DNA of 13,581 nucleotides. Origin: Vulcanimicrobiota bacterium. GTDB taxonomy: Bacteria > Vulcanimicrobiota > Vulcanimicrobiia > Vulcanimicrobiales > Vulcanimicrobiaceae. Location: the NCBI GenBank assembly GCA_027306845.1, contig DAHUYY010000002.1, positions 1 through 13,581 of the forward strand, read 5' to 3'. Both the position numbers and the translations under genes were made by a program. The number at the start of each line of letters is the position of its first letter. Within the stretch, counting starts at the first letter, position 1. Positions 1 to 6,662 of the stretch are shown here, piece by piece. The notes beneath the pieces were generated by a model that saw only the letters and a program-made list of their open reading frames with translations, was not told the origin of the DNA and ran no database searches.

Positions 1-1
1 C

Positions 2-391
2 GCGCGCCCCGCGGGCGCGACGTGCGAACGGATCGTCGCGGAGATCCACCGATCGGCACGAACCGCGATGGCCGATTGCGCGACGTTTGAAGATGCGCGC
101 GCGGCGCACGCGCTCGGCGCGGAGATCCTCGCCACGACGCTCTGCGGATATACCGCGGAGACGAGGGGGAACACCCTTCCTGCATTCGCGCTCGTCGCTC
201 GCATCGCCGAACTCGGAGGTTTTACTATCTGCGAAGGCGGAATCGCCGAGCCCGAAGCAGGGCGGAACGCGCTCCTCGCCGGTGCCGACGCCGTCGTGGT
301 CGGCACGGCCCTGACTGGGATTCCCGCTCGCGTCGGGGAGTTCGCGGCGGCACTGAAGAAGTACGGGCCGGGAGGAACCTCCGACCGCTAA
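2..391 (+). CDS. nanE: N-acetylmannosamine-6-phosphate 2-epimerase, C-terminal part (5' end outside window)
   Basis: This enzyme interconverts N-acetylmannosamine-6-P and N-acetylglucosamine-6-P in the cytoplasm, feeding sialic acid or amino-sugar breakdown into GlcNAc-6-P metabolism. The frame is open from base 2 and gives 129 residues; NanE is usually about 230, so roughly the second half of the TIM barrel is visible. Family signatures in order are MADCATFEDA (compare the usual MAD-S-T-x-E-E), GAEILATTLCGYT (the TTLSGYT block), an EGGIAEPEAG segment, and GADAVVVGTALTGI near the C-terminus, which is the late barrel phosphate-binding region. The ATG at 68 is an internal Met inside the conserved MAD motif, not the real start. 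The order of residues is intact and no frameshift is seen. The gene ends 99 bases before coxB and has no obvious functional link to it. Confidence 0.85.
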   Translation, partial: ARPAGATCERIVAEIHRSARTAMADCATFEDARAAHALGAEILATTLCGYTAETRGNTLPAFALVARIAELGGFTICEGGIAEPEAGRNALLAGADAVVVGTALTGIPARVGEFAAALKKYGPGGTSDR

Positions 392-419
392 AGTCGGTGC
401 GGGAGTGCCTCGCTCTTTC

Positions 420-425
420 TATAGT
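420..425 (+). promoter_or_regulatory. Possible -10 element of the oxidase operon promoter
   Basis: The gap 392-490 is the only spacer ahead of the oxidase genes. It contains TATAGT, which matches five of six bases of the TATAAT consensus, in a locally AT-rich stretch (about 413-447). No convincing -35 hexamer lies 16-18 bases upstream. An imperfectly placed inverted repeat, CGCTCTT at 411-417 and AAGAGCG at 452-458, brackets the site and could fold in the leader or bind a regulator. This is inference from pattern only. Confidence 0.3.
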
Positions 426-477
426 TGAGAATAAATCGGGAACAATCGAAGAAGAGCGTCTCCGAACGGTGCATCGT

Positions 478-484
478 GAAAGGA
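478..484 (+). promoter_or_regulatory. Ribosome binding site supporting the GTG start of coxB
   Basis: GAAAGGA ends six bases before the GTG at 491. This is good Shine-Dalgarno spacing and supports GTG over any downstream start; the next in-frame Met is residue 42, after the first hydrophobic segment. Confidence 0.6.
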
Positions 485-490
485 TAGTCG

Positions 491-1594
491 GTGATTGAGA
501 AACAGTCCAGCGTGAAGGGGCTCGGCCCGGGCTTTTGGCCGTTCACGGCCTTGCTTTCACTGCTCGCGATCGCGAATATTTATTATTGGGCGGTGACGCC
601 GCTCTCGCGTTGGATGCCCACGGCGGTGACCGTCGCAACGCAGATCGACGAGCTTTTCCGCGTGTTCCTCGCGGTCGGAATCGCGCTCTTTATTTTTATC
701 CTTGGCTACGCAGTCTTTTTCTCCATCGTTTTCCGCGCTCGCAAGGACGACCCGCCCGACGCGCTCGGCGTGCAGATCCACGACAACCACAAGCTCGAAC
801 TCTGGTGGACGGTGCTGCCCACTATCGCCGTTATTTTAATTTCGTGGGTGAGCGTTCGCGTATGGTTTCCGATCCAAATCGCGTCGGCGGCGACGCCGGC
901 CGGGCTCGTCGTCGAATCGATCGGGCATCAGTGGTTCTATTCTTTCCGCTATCCAGGTATCAACGGCGAAGTTACCGGCAACATGCATCTCCCCGACAAC
1001 GAGCCGGTGACGTTAAACGTTACCTCCGAAGACGTCATCCATTCGTTCTGGGTGCCGGCGATGCGTTTGAAGCAAGATATGGTTCCGGGGCTCGTCAACG
1101 TCATGCGCTTCACCACCGATCGTGACGGGCGCTATCGCATTATTTGCACCGAATTCTGCGGTGTGAACCACGGCGTGATGAACACGCAATACCTCGTGAT
1201 CGAGCCGAAGGTCGCGTACGACGCTTGGTACCATAAGTGGCAAGTGAAGAACGCGACGGCGAGCAACGCGCTACCGCAGGTCTCGTCGGCGCCGGTCGAT
1301 CTTAGCGATGGCTCCGCCGCCGCCGGGCAGGTGCTCTTTTCGCAGAAATGCTCGGCCTGCCATGCGGTCGGCCCGTTCTCTCAGCGCATCGTCGGCCCGG
1401 GCCTCAAAGGCGTCCTGCACGATCCCGCGCATCCCAATTTGCTCAGCGGCAAGCCGGCGACGCCGGCGAACGTCGCGGATATTCTTCAGCACGGGCTGCA
1501 AGGATCGTACGGGCAAATGCCCACTCAGGTGCAGAACGCACTCACCGATAAAGACATCGCAAACCTCGTAGCCTACCTCAATTCGTTGAAGTAG
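491..1594 (+). CDS. coxB: Cytochrome c oxidase subunit II fused to cytochrome c (caa3 type)
   Basis: This is the electron-entry subunit of a caa3 heme-copper oxidase. The heme c domain passes electrons to the dinuclear CuA centre, which passes them on to heme a in subunit I; both domains face the periplasm. The 367 residues show an N-terminal hydrophobic segment (about 16-34, signal anchor or uncleaved signal), two membrane helices (about 56-80 and 108-126), and then the cupredoxin domain with the aromatic patch GHQWFYSF (145-152). All CuA ligands are present: H184, C219, E221 (backbone ligand), C223, H227 and M230, in a CTEFCGVNHGVM block. After a linker, a cytochrome c domain has CSACH (287-291) and a likely axial Met343 in GQMP. 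The GTG start has a good ribosome site. It is the first gene of the oxidase operon; its stop lies 13 bases before the coxA start. The length suits CoxB plus a roughly 90-residue cytochrome c. Confidence 0.97.
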   Translation: MIEKQSSVKGLGPGFWPFTALLSLLAIANIYYWAVTPLSRWMPTAVTVATQIDELFRVFLAVGIALFIFILGYAVFFSIVFRARKDDPPDALGVQIHDNHKLELWWTVLPTIAVILISWVSVRVWFPIQIASAATPAGLVVESIGHQWFYSFRYPGINGEVTGNMHLPDNEPVTLNVTSEDVIHSFWVPAMRLKQDMVPGLVNVMRFTTDRDGRYRIICTEFCGVNHGVMNTQYLVIEPKVAYDAWYHKWQVKNATASNALPQVSSAPVDLSDGSAAAGQVLFSQKCSACHAVGPFSQRIVGPGLKGVLHDPAHPNLLSGKPATPANVADILQHGLQGSYGQMPTQVQNALTDKDIANLVAYLNSLK

Positions 1595-1607
1595 CGGGAG
1601 AAGGATA

Positions 1608-3287
1608 ATGGCAGTAGCAGCAACTCACGTCGGCGGCGGCATCGCCGACCACGTTCATCCCGAGCCGCAAGGCTTCATCCGGCGGTACGTTTTTTCGATC
1701 GATCATAAGATTATCGGAATTCAGTACCTCATCACCGGCTTTATCTTTCTCGTGCTCGCCGGGCTTCTCGCCGAAGTCATTCGCACGCAGCTTATGAATG
1801 CGAACGGCGGTTTCGTCAGTAACAACACCTATAACGAGGTGTACTCGATTCACGGTAGTGCGATGGTATGGTTGGTCGTCATTCCCTTGATGACCGGCGC
1901 CTTTGGAAACTTCGTGATGCCGTTGCAGCTCGGTGCGCGCGACGTCGCCTTTCCGTGGCTGAACATGATCAGTTTTTGGATGTTTCCGGTCGCCGGGTTG
2001 ATGCTCTTTAGTTCGTTTCTGATGGGCGCGCCGGTCGCCGGGTGGACGGAGTACCCGCCGATGTCGCTGCAAGGCGAGGCGGGAACATCGATGTGGTGCG
2101 CGGCGATTTTCTTAGTCGGCATCAGTTCGACGCTGACCGGCATGAATTTCATGGTGACGATCCTGAAGATGCGCGCACCGGGCATGACCCTCACGCGGAT
2201 GCCGCTCTTTGTCTGGGCGCAGTTGGCAACCGCACCGCTCTCGATGGTCGCCACCACGGCGCTCGCCGGCGCGCTCGCCGCGCTCTTTATGGAGCGCCAG
2301 TTCGGGGTTCCGTTCTTCGACCCGACCAAAGGCGGTAGCCCGTTGCTGTGGCAGCATATGTTTTGGTTCTACTCTCACCCGGCCGTCTACATTATGATCC
2401 TCCCCGCGTTCGGCATGATATCGGAAATTTTGCCGACCTTTGCGCGTAAACCGATCTTCGGATACAAGATGATCGCGTTTTCGTCGGTGACGATCGCGCT
2501 TGCAGGCTTCATGGTCTGGGCGCATCATATGTTCACCTCGGGGCTCGCACCGTTCATGCAGCTTCCGTTTATGTTGCTGACCTTCGTCATCGCGGTGCCG
2601 ACGGGCGTGAAAATTTTCTCGTGGATCACGACGCTGTGGGGTGGAAAGATTCACTTTACCAGCGCGATGCTCTTCGCAATCGGGTTCGTCGTGCTCTTCG
2701 CGCTCGGCGGCATTACCGGCATCTTTCTGGCCTCGGTTCCGACCGATCTGCATCTCCACGGCACCTATTTCGTCGTCGCGCACTTCCACTACGTGCTCGT
2801 CGGAGGGAGCCTCATGGGCATCTTCGCCGGCTTCTATTACTGGTTCCCCAAGATGTCGGGGCGCATGATGAATGAAGCGCTCGGTAAGTGGCACTTCTGG
2901 CTTTTCGTTGCCGGCTTTAACGGCACGTTCTTGCCGATGCATTGGCTCGGTTTCGAGGGAATGCCGCGCCGCGTCGCCGTGTACGATCCGCAGTTCCAGT
3001 TCTGGAATCGCGTGGAATCGGTTTCGTCCTACGTGATGACCATTGCGATTCTGCTGTTCTTCGTCAACATTCTGATAAGTTTACGGCGCGGGAAGAAAGC
3101 GGGCCCGAACCCGTGGAAGGCGCGTACGCTCGAGTGGCAGATTCCGTCGCCGCCGCATTATTACAACTTCAAACACGTGCCGACCGTCTATGGCCTGCCC
3201 TACGATTTCAGCGAGCCGCTCCCGTACCGTGGGCTCGATGACGAACTCAACGATGCCCCCGCTCCGGTTCCGGCCGGCGCACACTGA
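1608..3287 (+). CDS. coxA: Cytochrome c oxidase subunit I, A2-type heme-copper oxidase
   Basis: This is the catalytic, proton-pumping subunit holding heme a and the heme a3-CuB site where O2 is reduced to water. It has 559 residues and about 12 membrane helices, typical of a subunit I without fused subunit III. Visible ligands are H82 and H394 (heme a), H392 (heme a3), and H257, H306 and H307 (CuB), with Y261 as the Tyr cross-linked to H257. K335 is in the K-channel position, and D112 with N119 in GARDVAFPWLN match the D-channel entrance. The usual channel Glu of GHPEVY is absent; the helix reads YSHPAVY (255-261), the Tyr-Ser replacement that defines A2-type oxidases such as those of Thermus and Rhodothermus caa3. 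GGAGAAGGA just before the ATG is a strong ribosome site. The gene lies between coxB and coxC. Its heme supply is probably ctaA/ctaB on the opposite strand. Confidence 0.98.
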   Translation: MAVAATHVGGGIADHVHPEPQGFIRRYVFSIDHKIIGIQYLITGFIFLVLAGLLAEVIRTQLMNANGGFVSNNTYNEVYSIHGSAMVWLVVIPLMTGAFGNFVMPLQLGARDVAFPWLNMISFWMFPVAGLMLFSSFLMGAPVAGWTEYPPMSLQGEAGTSMWCAAIFLVGISSTLTGMNFMVTILKMRAPGMTLTRMPLFVWAQLATAPLSMVATTALAGALAALFMERQFGVPFFDPTKGGSPLLWQHMFWFYSHPAVYIMILPAFGMISEILPTFARKPIFGYKMIAFSSVTIALAGFMVWAHHMFTSGLAPFMQLPFMLLTFVIAVPTGVKIFSWITTLWGGKIHFTSAMLFAIGFVVLFALGGITGIFLASVPTDLHLHGTYFVVAHFHYVLVGGSLMGIFAGFYYWFPKMSGRMMNEALGKWHFWLFVAGFNGTFLPMHWLGFEGMPRRVAVYDPQFQFWNRVESVSSYVMTIAILLFFVNILISLRRGKKAGPNPWKARTLEWQIPSPPHYYNFKHVPTVYGLPYDFSEPLPYRGLDDELNDAPAPVPAGAH

Positions 3288-3298
3288 TCGCGTTTTCG

Positions 3299-3307
3299 AA
3301 GGAAAGG
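3299..3307 (+). promoter_or_regulatory. Ribosome binding site that fixes the coxC start at GTG 3316
   Basis: AAGGAAAGG ends eight bases before a GTG at 3316. An in-frame ATG exists at 3190, but it lies inside coxA, would add 42 residues without family resemblance, and lacks this site. Confidence 0.6.
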
Positions 3308-3315
3308 TAGTAACG

Positions 3316-3942
3316 GTGGCAGTCGCCTCACTTCCCCAGCAGCATGCCGAACACGCCGAAGGCGGCGTCGATCGTTTCTACGAGGAGACGCGCGATCTTC
3401 GGCTGACCGGATTTCTGTTCTTCCTGTTCAGCGACGTCGTGCTGTTCTCGGCGTTCATCTTTGCGTATCTCTATCTTCGCAATAGCGGCCAGTCGTGGCC
3501 GCCGCCGGGAATCGCCCGCCTCGATGTCGCGTTTGCGGCATGGAACTCCGTCGTTCTCTTCGGCTCCGGCGCGACGATGCATTACGCATTGGAGAATTGG
3601 AAGCACGGGAATTTCAATAAATACGCGGGGTTCCTCATCGCGACGATCGTGCTCGGCATCGCCTTCCTGGGCGGACAAGCGTATGAATATACGCATCTTT
3701 ATTTCGTCGATAAAGTTTCGTGGGCGGGCAGCGGTATCTTCGGAGCATCGTTCTTTACGCTCACCGGTATGCACGGCTTTCACGTTGCCGTCGGCGTCGT
3801 CTATCTTACCGTGTTGCTTCTCCAATCGGTCCACGGCGTCTATACCAAAGAGAAGCATTTCGGCCTAACCGCCGGCACGTTGTACTGGCACTTCGTCGAT
3901 ATTATCTGGGTCGTGCTTTTCTCGATCTTCTATCTCATTTAA
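3316..3942 (+). CDS. coxC: Cytochrome c oxidase subunit III (short five-helix form)
   Basis: This integral membrane subunit stabilises the oxidase core and its proton-uptake path and carries no metal. Read from GTG 3316, the protein is 208 residues. That matches the short five-helix subunit III of caa3 and quinol-type oxidases rather than the seven-helix mitochondrial form. Helices lie at about 30-54, 71-92, 103-124, 139-169 and 185-208. Family marks are the conserved Glu in GQAYEY (E124), GMHGFHV with H153 and H156, and YWHFVDIIWV (190-199). The start was set by a good ribosome site and by the N-terminus aligning just before the conserved RLTGFLFF helix; the longer frame back to 3190 overlaps coxA and is rejected. 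The coxA stop is 28 bases upstream. The next small gene has its ribosome site on the coxC stop codon, indicating one transcript. Confidence 0.94.
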   Translation: MAVASLPQQHAEHAEGGVDRFYEETRDLRLTGFLFFLFSDVVLFSAFIFAYLYLRNSGQSWPPPGIARLDVAFAAWNSVVLFGSGATMHYALENWKHGNFNKYAGFLIATIVLGIAFLGGQAYEYTHLYFVDKVSWAGSGIFGASFFTLTGMHGFHVAVGVVYLTVLLLQSVHGVYTKEKHFGLTAGTLYWHFVDIIWVVLFSIFYLI

Positions 3943-3954
3943 GGAGCTGCGTAC

Positions 3955-4173
3955 GTGACTGGTCCAATGATCGCCAATATCGAACGGGTCGGCGCAATCG
4001 CCGGCGGTATCGTTGTGTTCTTCGTCTCCGCCGTCGCGCTTAAGAACGATTGGAAGACGCCCGGGCTCGACAATCAGTTCTTTAAAATCATGTTAGCGCT
4101 ACTTGCGTTCGGTGCTCTGATCGCTCTGCTGGCCGGTGCGCACGTTCTCGGGAACTTCGGAAAGGCGGCATAA
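3955..4173 (+). CDS. Small two-helix membrane protein in the oxidase operon, possible subunit IV-like protein
   Basis: No family is recognised with confidence. The 72-residue product has two hydrophobic segments (about 10-28 and 44-66) joined by a short charged loop containing KNDWKTPG. The GTG start at 3955 has AAGGAG at 3941-3946, which begins on the coxC stop codon, so translation is probably coupled. The position directly after coxC is where caa3 operons commonly carry a small subunit IV. Thermus caa3 has a structurally seen two-helix subunit IV of similar size, while the Bacillus CtaF type is longer with three helices. I infer an accessory subunit or assembly factor of the oxidase from location, size and topology, not from sequence similarity. 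It could instead be an unrelated small membrane protein. Confidence 0.75.
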   Translation: MTGPMIANIERVGAIAGGIVVFFVSAVALKNDWKTPGLDNQFFKIMLALLAFGALIALLAGAHVLGNFGKAA

Positions 4174-4177
4174 AGAA

Positions 4178-4375
4178 ATGCACGACAAACCTGAAGGGAT
4201 CGACTTCTCCAGCGTCCCGCAATCCGGTGGGATACCGAAGGCCGTCATTGCACTGGTGGTCTTTGGCGTGATCGCCGTCTTTACCATCGGCGCGAGCGTC
4301 ATATTTAACGCCGGCTTCGGACACGTGTGGCCGTCGCTGGAATCGTTGCGGATCGATCTCTCGAAGGCGTTTTAG
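4178..4375 (+). CDS. Small single-helix membrane protein at the end of the oxidase operon
   Basis: This is an unrecognised 65-residue protein. It has a hydrophilic N-terminus (MHDKPEGIDFSSVPQSGG), one membrane segment (about 20-43) and a short tail ending in LSKAF. The ATG at 4178 lies four bases after the preceding stop. The possible ribosome site GGAAAGG (4159-4165) is 12 bases away, which is rather far, so translation may rely on coupling to the gene before it. An in-frame ATG at 4136 exists but would overlap the upstream gene and add a non-hydrophobic stretch, so I prefer 4178. Its stop TAG (4373-4375) overlaps the stop of the convergent gene. Its role is inferred only from context: last gene of the coxBAC transcript, possibly a peripheral single-helix subunit or an assembly protein. 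Confidence 0.68.
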   Translation: MHDKPEGIDFSSVPQSGGIPKAVIALVVFGVIAVFTIGASVIFNAGFGHVWPSLESLRIDLSKAF

Positions 4376-4968
4376 TTTCGGTCGCGCCGGGGCGCTATAC
4401 CGATAGCCAGCAACGGCAACTCACCGTCGGGAAGAACGCCGGTCGGAACGCCGTCGATTCGATGAATGCCGGCGTATCTCGAGAACTCGAGGTGCGCCGG
4501 TATCATTGCCGGCTCGAGATTTTTACTACCGAGAAACTCCCATTCGCAGGCGACGCTTCGGTCTTCGAAGAGCGCAGCGACGTATCCGGATGACTCCTCG
4601 CTCGAACGCTCGTCGGGCCCGCGATACCGCACGTAGCCGTCGAGAATAAAGATCGGCTTGAAGGTCTGAAGATAGGCGATAAACGGCGCGATGAGAACGG
4701 CGACGAAATAGGCCGCGAAGGCGATCGCCCCGATGCCGAAGATCCAAGCGATTTTAATAAGATCGCGGTCGGAGGCGACATGCTCGGATCGCCATACGAT
4801 TCCCCACGTGAGAAAACCCATAAAGAACATGCCCAAAAACGGCTCGATTGCAATCGCCAGGCGCCCACTTAAGCCGCGCCAGACGATCCGCCGCTCGCGT
4901 TCGGTCCATGCTCGGTGAGCGAGGTGGCGGGAGTTGCGGACGAACCGCGGCGTGCGCATCTGTGACAT
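4372..4968 (-). CDS. Two-helix membrane protein with soluble C-terminal domain, unknown function
   Basis: I do not recognise this protein. From the ATG at 4968 it has 198 residues: a basic N-terminus rich in Arg (1-33), two membrane helices (about 37-59 and 71-103), and a roughly 95-residue soluble tail. The tail looks beta-rich, with alternating hydrophobics around FILDGYVRYRG, GYVAALFED, CEWEFLG and a final LLAIGIA. It contains one Cys (C141). A longer reading back to 5091 is possible but would run into the upstream aidB-like gene; the ATG at 4968 sits seven bases after that gene's stop and gives a normal cytoplasmic leader. It is the last gene of the ctaA-ctaB-MFS-aidB run and converges on the oxidase operon. 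A role with the oxidase or with the acyl-CoA dehydrogenase cannot be told apart from sequence. Confidence 0.75.
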   Translation of the reverse strand: MSQMRTPRFVRNSRHLAHRAWTERERRIVWRGLSGRLAIAIEPFLGMFFMGFLTWGIVWRSEHVASDRDLIKIAWIFGIGAIAFAAYFVAVLIAPFIAYLQTFKPIFILDGYVRYRGPDERSSEESSGYVAALFEDRSVACEWEFLGSKNLEPAMIPAHLEFSRYAGIHRIDGVPTGVLPDGELPLLAIGIAPRRDRN

Positions 4969-4975
4969 AGCCACT

Positions 4976-6613
4976 CTATGAAACCGGCGCGGCTCGCTCG
5001 ACGATGCGGGCAAAGGGAATTTTTGCCGAAATCGCTCCATAGATACTGCTGCGTTCGCCGAAGCGCGTCTCGATGAAGGCATCGGCGACATCTTGGGGCG
5101 AGTATTTGCGCACGAGCGCCGCTTGCCAAAGCAACGCCAGCCGCTCGACGAGCACGCGCACGCTCCCTTCGAGATCCTCCGGAGCCGCCGAGAGGTAGCG
5201 CTCGACGAGGGCGAGCGCGTCGCGGACGCGTGCCTCGTTGCGGAGCGGTTCGTACTCCGCGCGGAGCGCTTCGACGCTCTCGGGCTCCTTGCGCAGCACG
5301 CGCAGAATGTCGAGCGCGTTGATGTTTCCCGATCCCTCCCAGACCGAATTCACCGGGACTTCGCGATAGAGTCGCGGCATCATCGACTCCTCAACATAGC
5401 CATTGCCTCCGAGCGCTTCGATCGCCTCGCCGACATGCGCGACCGCTCGTTTGCAGATCCAGAATTTTCCAATCCCGGTGCCGATGCGTTTGAGAACCGA
5501 GGCGTGGCGATCGCCGGTAGGTGCATCGGCGAGATCGGCGAGCCGCAGCGCGAGCAACGTTGCCGCTTCGGATTCTAATGCGAGATCGGCGAGCACGTTC
5601 GACATCGATGGATGCTCGACAAGGAGCTTGCCAAAACTCATGCGATGGCTCGCATGATGGATCGCTTGCGCGAGCGCCTGACGCATCAGTGCAGCCGAGC
5701 CGAGCGCGCAATCGAGCCGCGTTTGATTGATCATTGCGGCGATCGTGGCGACGCCGCGCCCTTCCTCGCCGACCGCCCACGCATGCGTTCCATCGAATTC
5801 GATCTCGGCGGATGCATTGCTTCGGTTCCCGAGCTTCGATTTTAGGCGTTGGATCAAAAAACTGTTGCGCGTTCCATCGGGAAGGATGCGCGGAACCAAG
5901 AAACAGGTGAGTCCACCCGGAGCCTGCGCGAGAACGAAGAACACGTCGCACATCGGCGCCGAGCAGAACCATTTATGTCCGACCAATGTGTAGGCGTTGC
6001 CGCCGCCTGAGGCCCCTTGCGGGGTCGCCGTCGTCGTGTTGGCGCGCACATCCGAGCCGCCTTGCTTCTCGGTCATCGCCATTCCGCAAAGTGCGGATGA
6101 TTTTTCGGCGAATGGTGCGAGCACCGGGTCGTAGATGCGCGCGGTAATATGCGGTTCCCATTGCGCGGCGAGTTCAGGTTGATGGCGGATCGCCGGAATC
6201 GCTGCGGCGGTCATTGAAATCGGGCATACGTGCCCGGCCTCGACCTGGCTCCAGAGATAAAATCCGACGGCGCGCCGTAATTGCGGGTGCGGACGAGGGT
6301 CGGCCCACGCCGCAGCGTGCAGCCCTCGTTCGGTCGCCACGCGCATAAGATCGTGCCACGCGGGGTGATAGCGAACCTCATCGATCCGTTCGCCGCGAGC
6401 GGTAAAGGCGTGTAATTCGGGTGGGTATTCGTTTGCTAGACGACCGCGCTCGATCCACTCAGCCTTGCCGGCGAGTTGCCCGAGCGCGCGTGCGTCCACG
6501 AAATCGGTTTCCGGCGCGAGCTGCCGCAGAATATCGGTGAGCGTGCGGTCGGTTTGAAAGAGATCGTATCCCTCCAACGGAGGGACTTGGTTGAAAACCT
6601 GATGGGTCGCCAT
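4976..6613 (-). CDS. aidB: AidB-like acyl-CoA dehydrogenase (flavoprotein)
   Basis: This is an FAD-dependent acyl-CoA dehydrogenase of the AidB branch. E. coli AidB has weak isovaleryl-CoA dehydrogenase activity, binds DNA and is induced by alkylation damage; the physiological substrate is unsettled. The 545 residues match AidB in length (541 in E. coli) and along the whole chain: THQVFNQ (3-9), GRLANEYPPEL (57-67), RYHPAWH (81-87), QVEAGHVCPISMT (123-135), MAMTEKQGGSDVRANTT (178-194), LVGHKWF (210-216), KLGNRSNASAEIEF (260-273), and REVPVNSVWEGSGNI (417-431), where E426 aligns with the catalytic Glu of medium-chain acyl-CoA dehydrogenase. I chose ATG 6613 because E. coli AidB begins at the same place; a TTG at 6652 would add 13 non-conserved residues. 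The ribosome site is weak (GGTGA four bases upstream). The MFS gene ends 49 bases before it. DNA-repair function is not implied by sequence alone. Confidence 0.9.
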   Translation of the reverse strand: MATHQVFNQVPPLEGYDLFQTDRTLTDILRQLAPETDFVDARALGQLAGKAEWIERGRLANEYPPELHAFTARGERIDEVRYHPAWHDLMRVATERGLHAAAWADPRPHPQLRRAVGFYLWSQVEAGHVCPISMTAAAIPAIRHQPELAAQWEPHITARIYDPVLAPFAEKSSALCGMAMTEKQGGSDVRANTTTATPQGASGGGNAYTLVGHKWFCSAPMCDVFFVLAQAPGGLTCFLVPRILPDGTRNSFLIQRLKSKLGNRSNASAEIEFDGTHAWAVGEEGRGVATIAAMINQTRLDCALGSAALMRQALAQAIHHASHRMSFGKLLVEHPSMSNVLADLALESEAATLLALRLADLADAPTGDRHASVLKRIGTGIGKFWICKRAVAHVGEAIEALGGNGYVEESMMPRLYREVPVNSVWEGSGNINALDILRVLRKEPESVEALRAEYEPLRNEARVRDALALVERYLSAAPEDLEGSVRVLVERLALLWQAALVRKYSPQDVADAFIETRFGERSSIYGAISAKIPFARIVERAAPVS

Positions 6614-6662
6614 CCGGTCACCGTTCGGCGGCCTCCGATGGGGGCCTCGCAACCGCGGTCGA

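Noticed and set aside
371..397. Possible nanE terminator from GGAGG/CCTCC and CCGAC/GTCGG pairs
   Set aside because: The first pair has a two-base loop and lies in the coding region. The second has a five-base stem, and the T-rich stretch begins some 15 bases later. Neither is a convincing intrinsic terminator.
2112..2942. Long open frame (276 codons) on the minus strand inside coxA
   Set aside because: The translation is dominated by Arg, His, Glu and Asp with no fold-like pattern, as expected for the antisense of a membrane-protein gene in GC-rich DNA. coxA itself is certain.
3190..3315. Upstream ATG extension of coxC
   Set aside because: It would overlap the coxA C-terminus and add 42 residues unlike subunit III. 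The GTG at 3316 has a good ribosome site and places the start just before the first conserved helix.
4969..5091. N-terminal extension of the 198-residue membrane protein
   Set aside because: It lies within the end of the aidB-like gene and reads as Ser/Arg-rich shadow sequence; the ATG at 4968 directly follows the aidB stop.
5391..5972. Open frame of 193 codons on the minus strand overlapping the aidB-like gene in another frame
   Set aside because: Low-complexity Arg/Ser-rich translation; the in-frame AidB protein shows family motifs through the same region.
6614..6652. TTG start giving a 13-residue extension of the aidB-like protein
   Set aside because: The added residues are not conserved, whereas the ATG at 6613 matches the N-terminus of E. 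coli AidB. A GGAGG lies in this stretch but 18 bases from the ATG, too far to decide the start.
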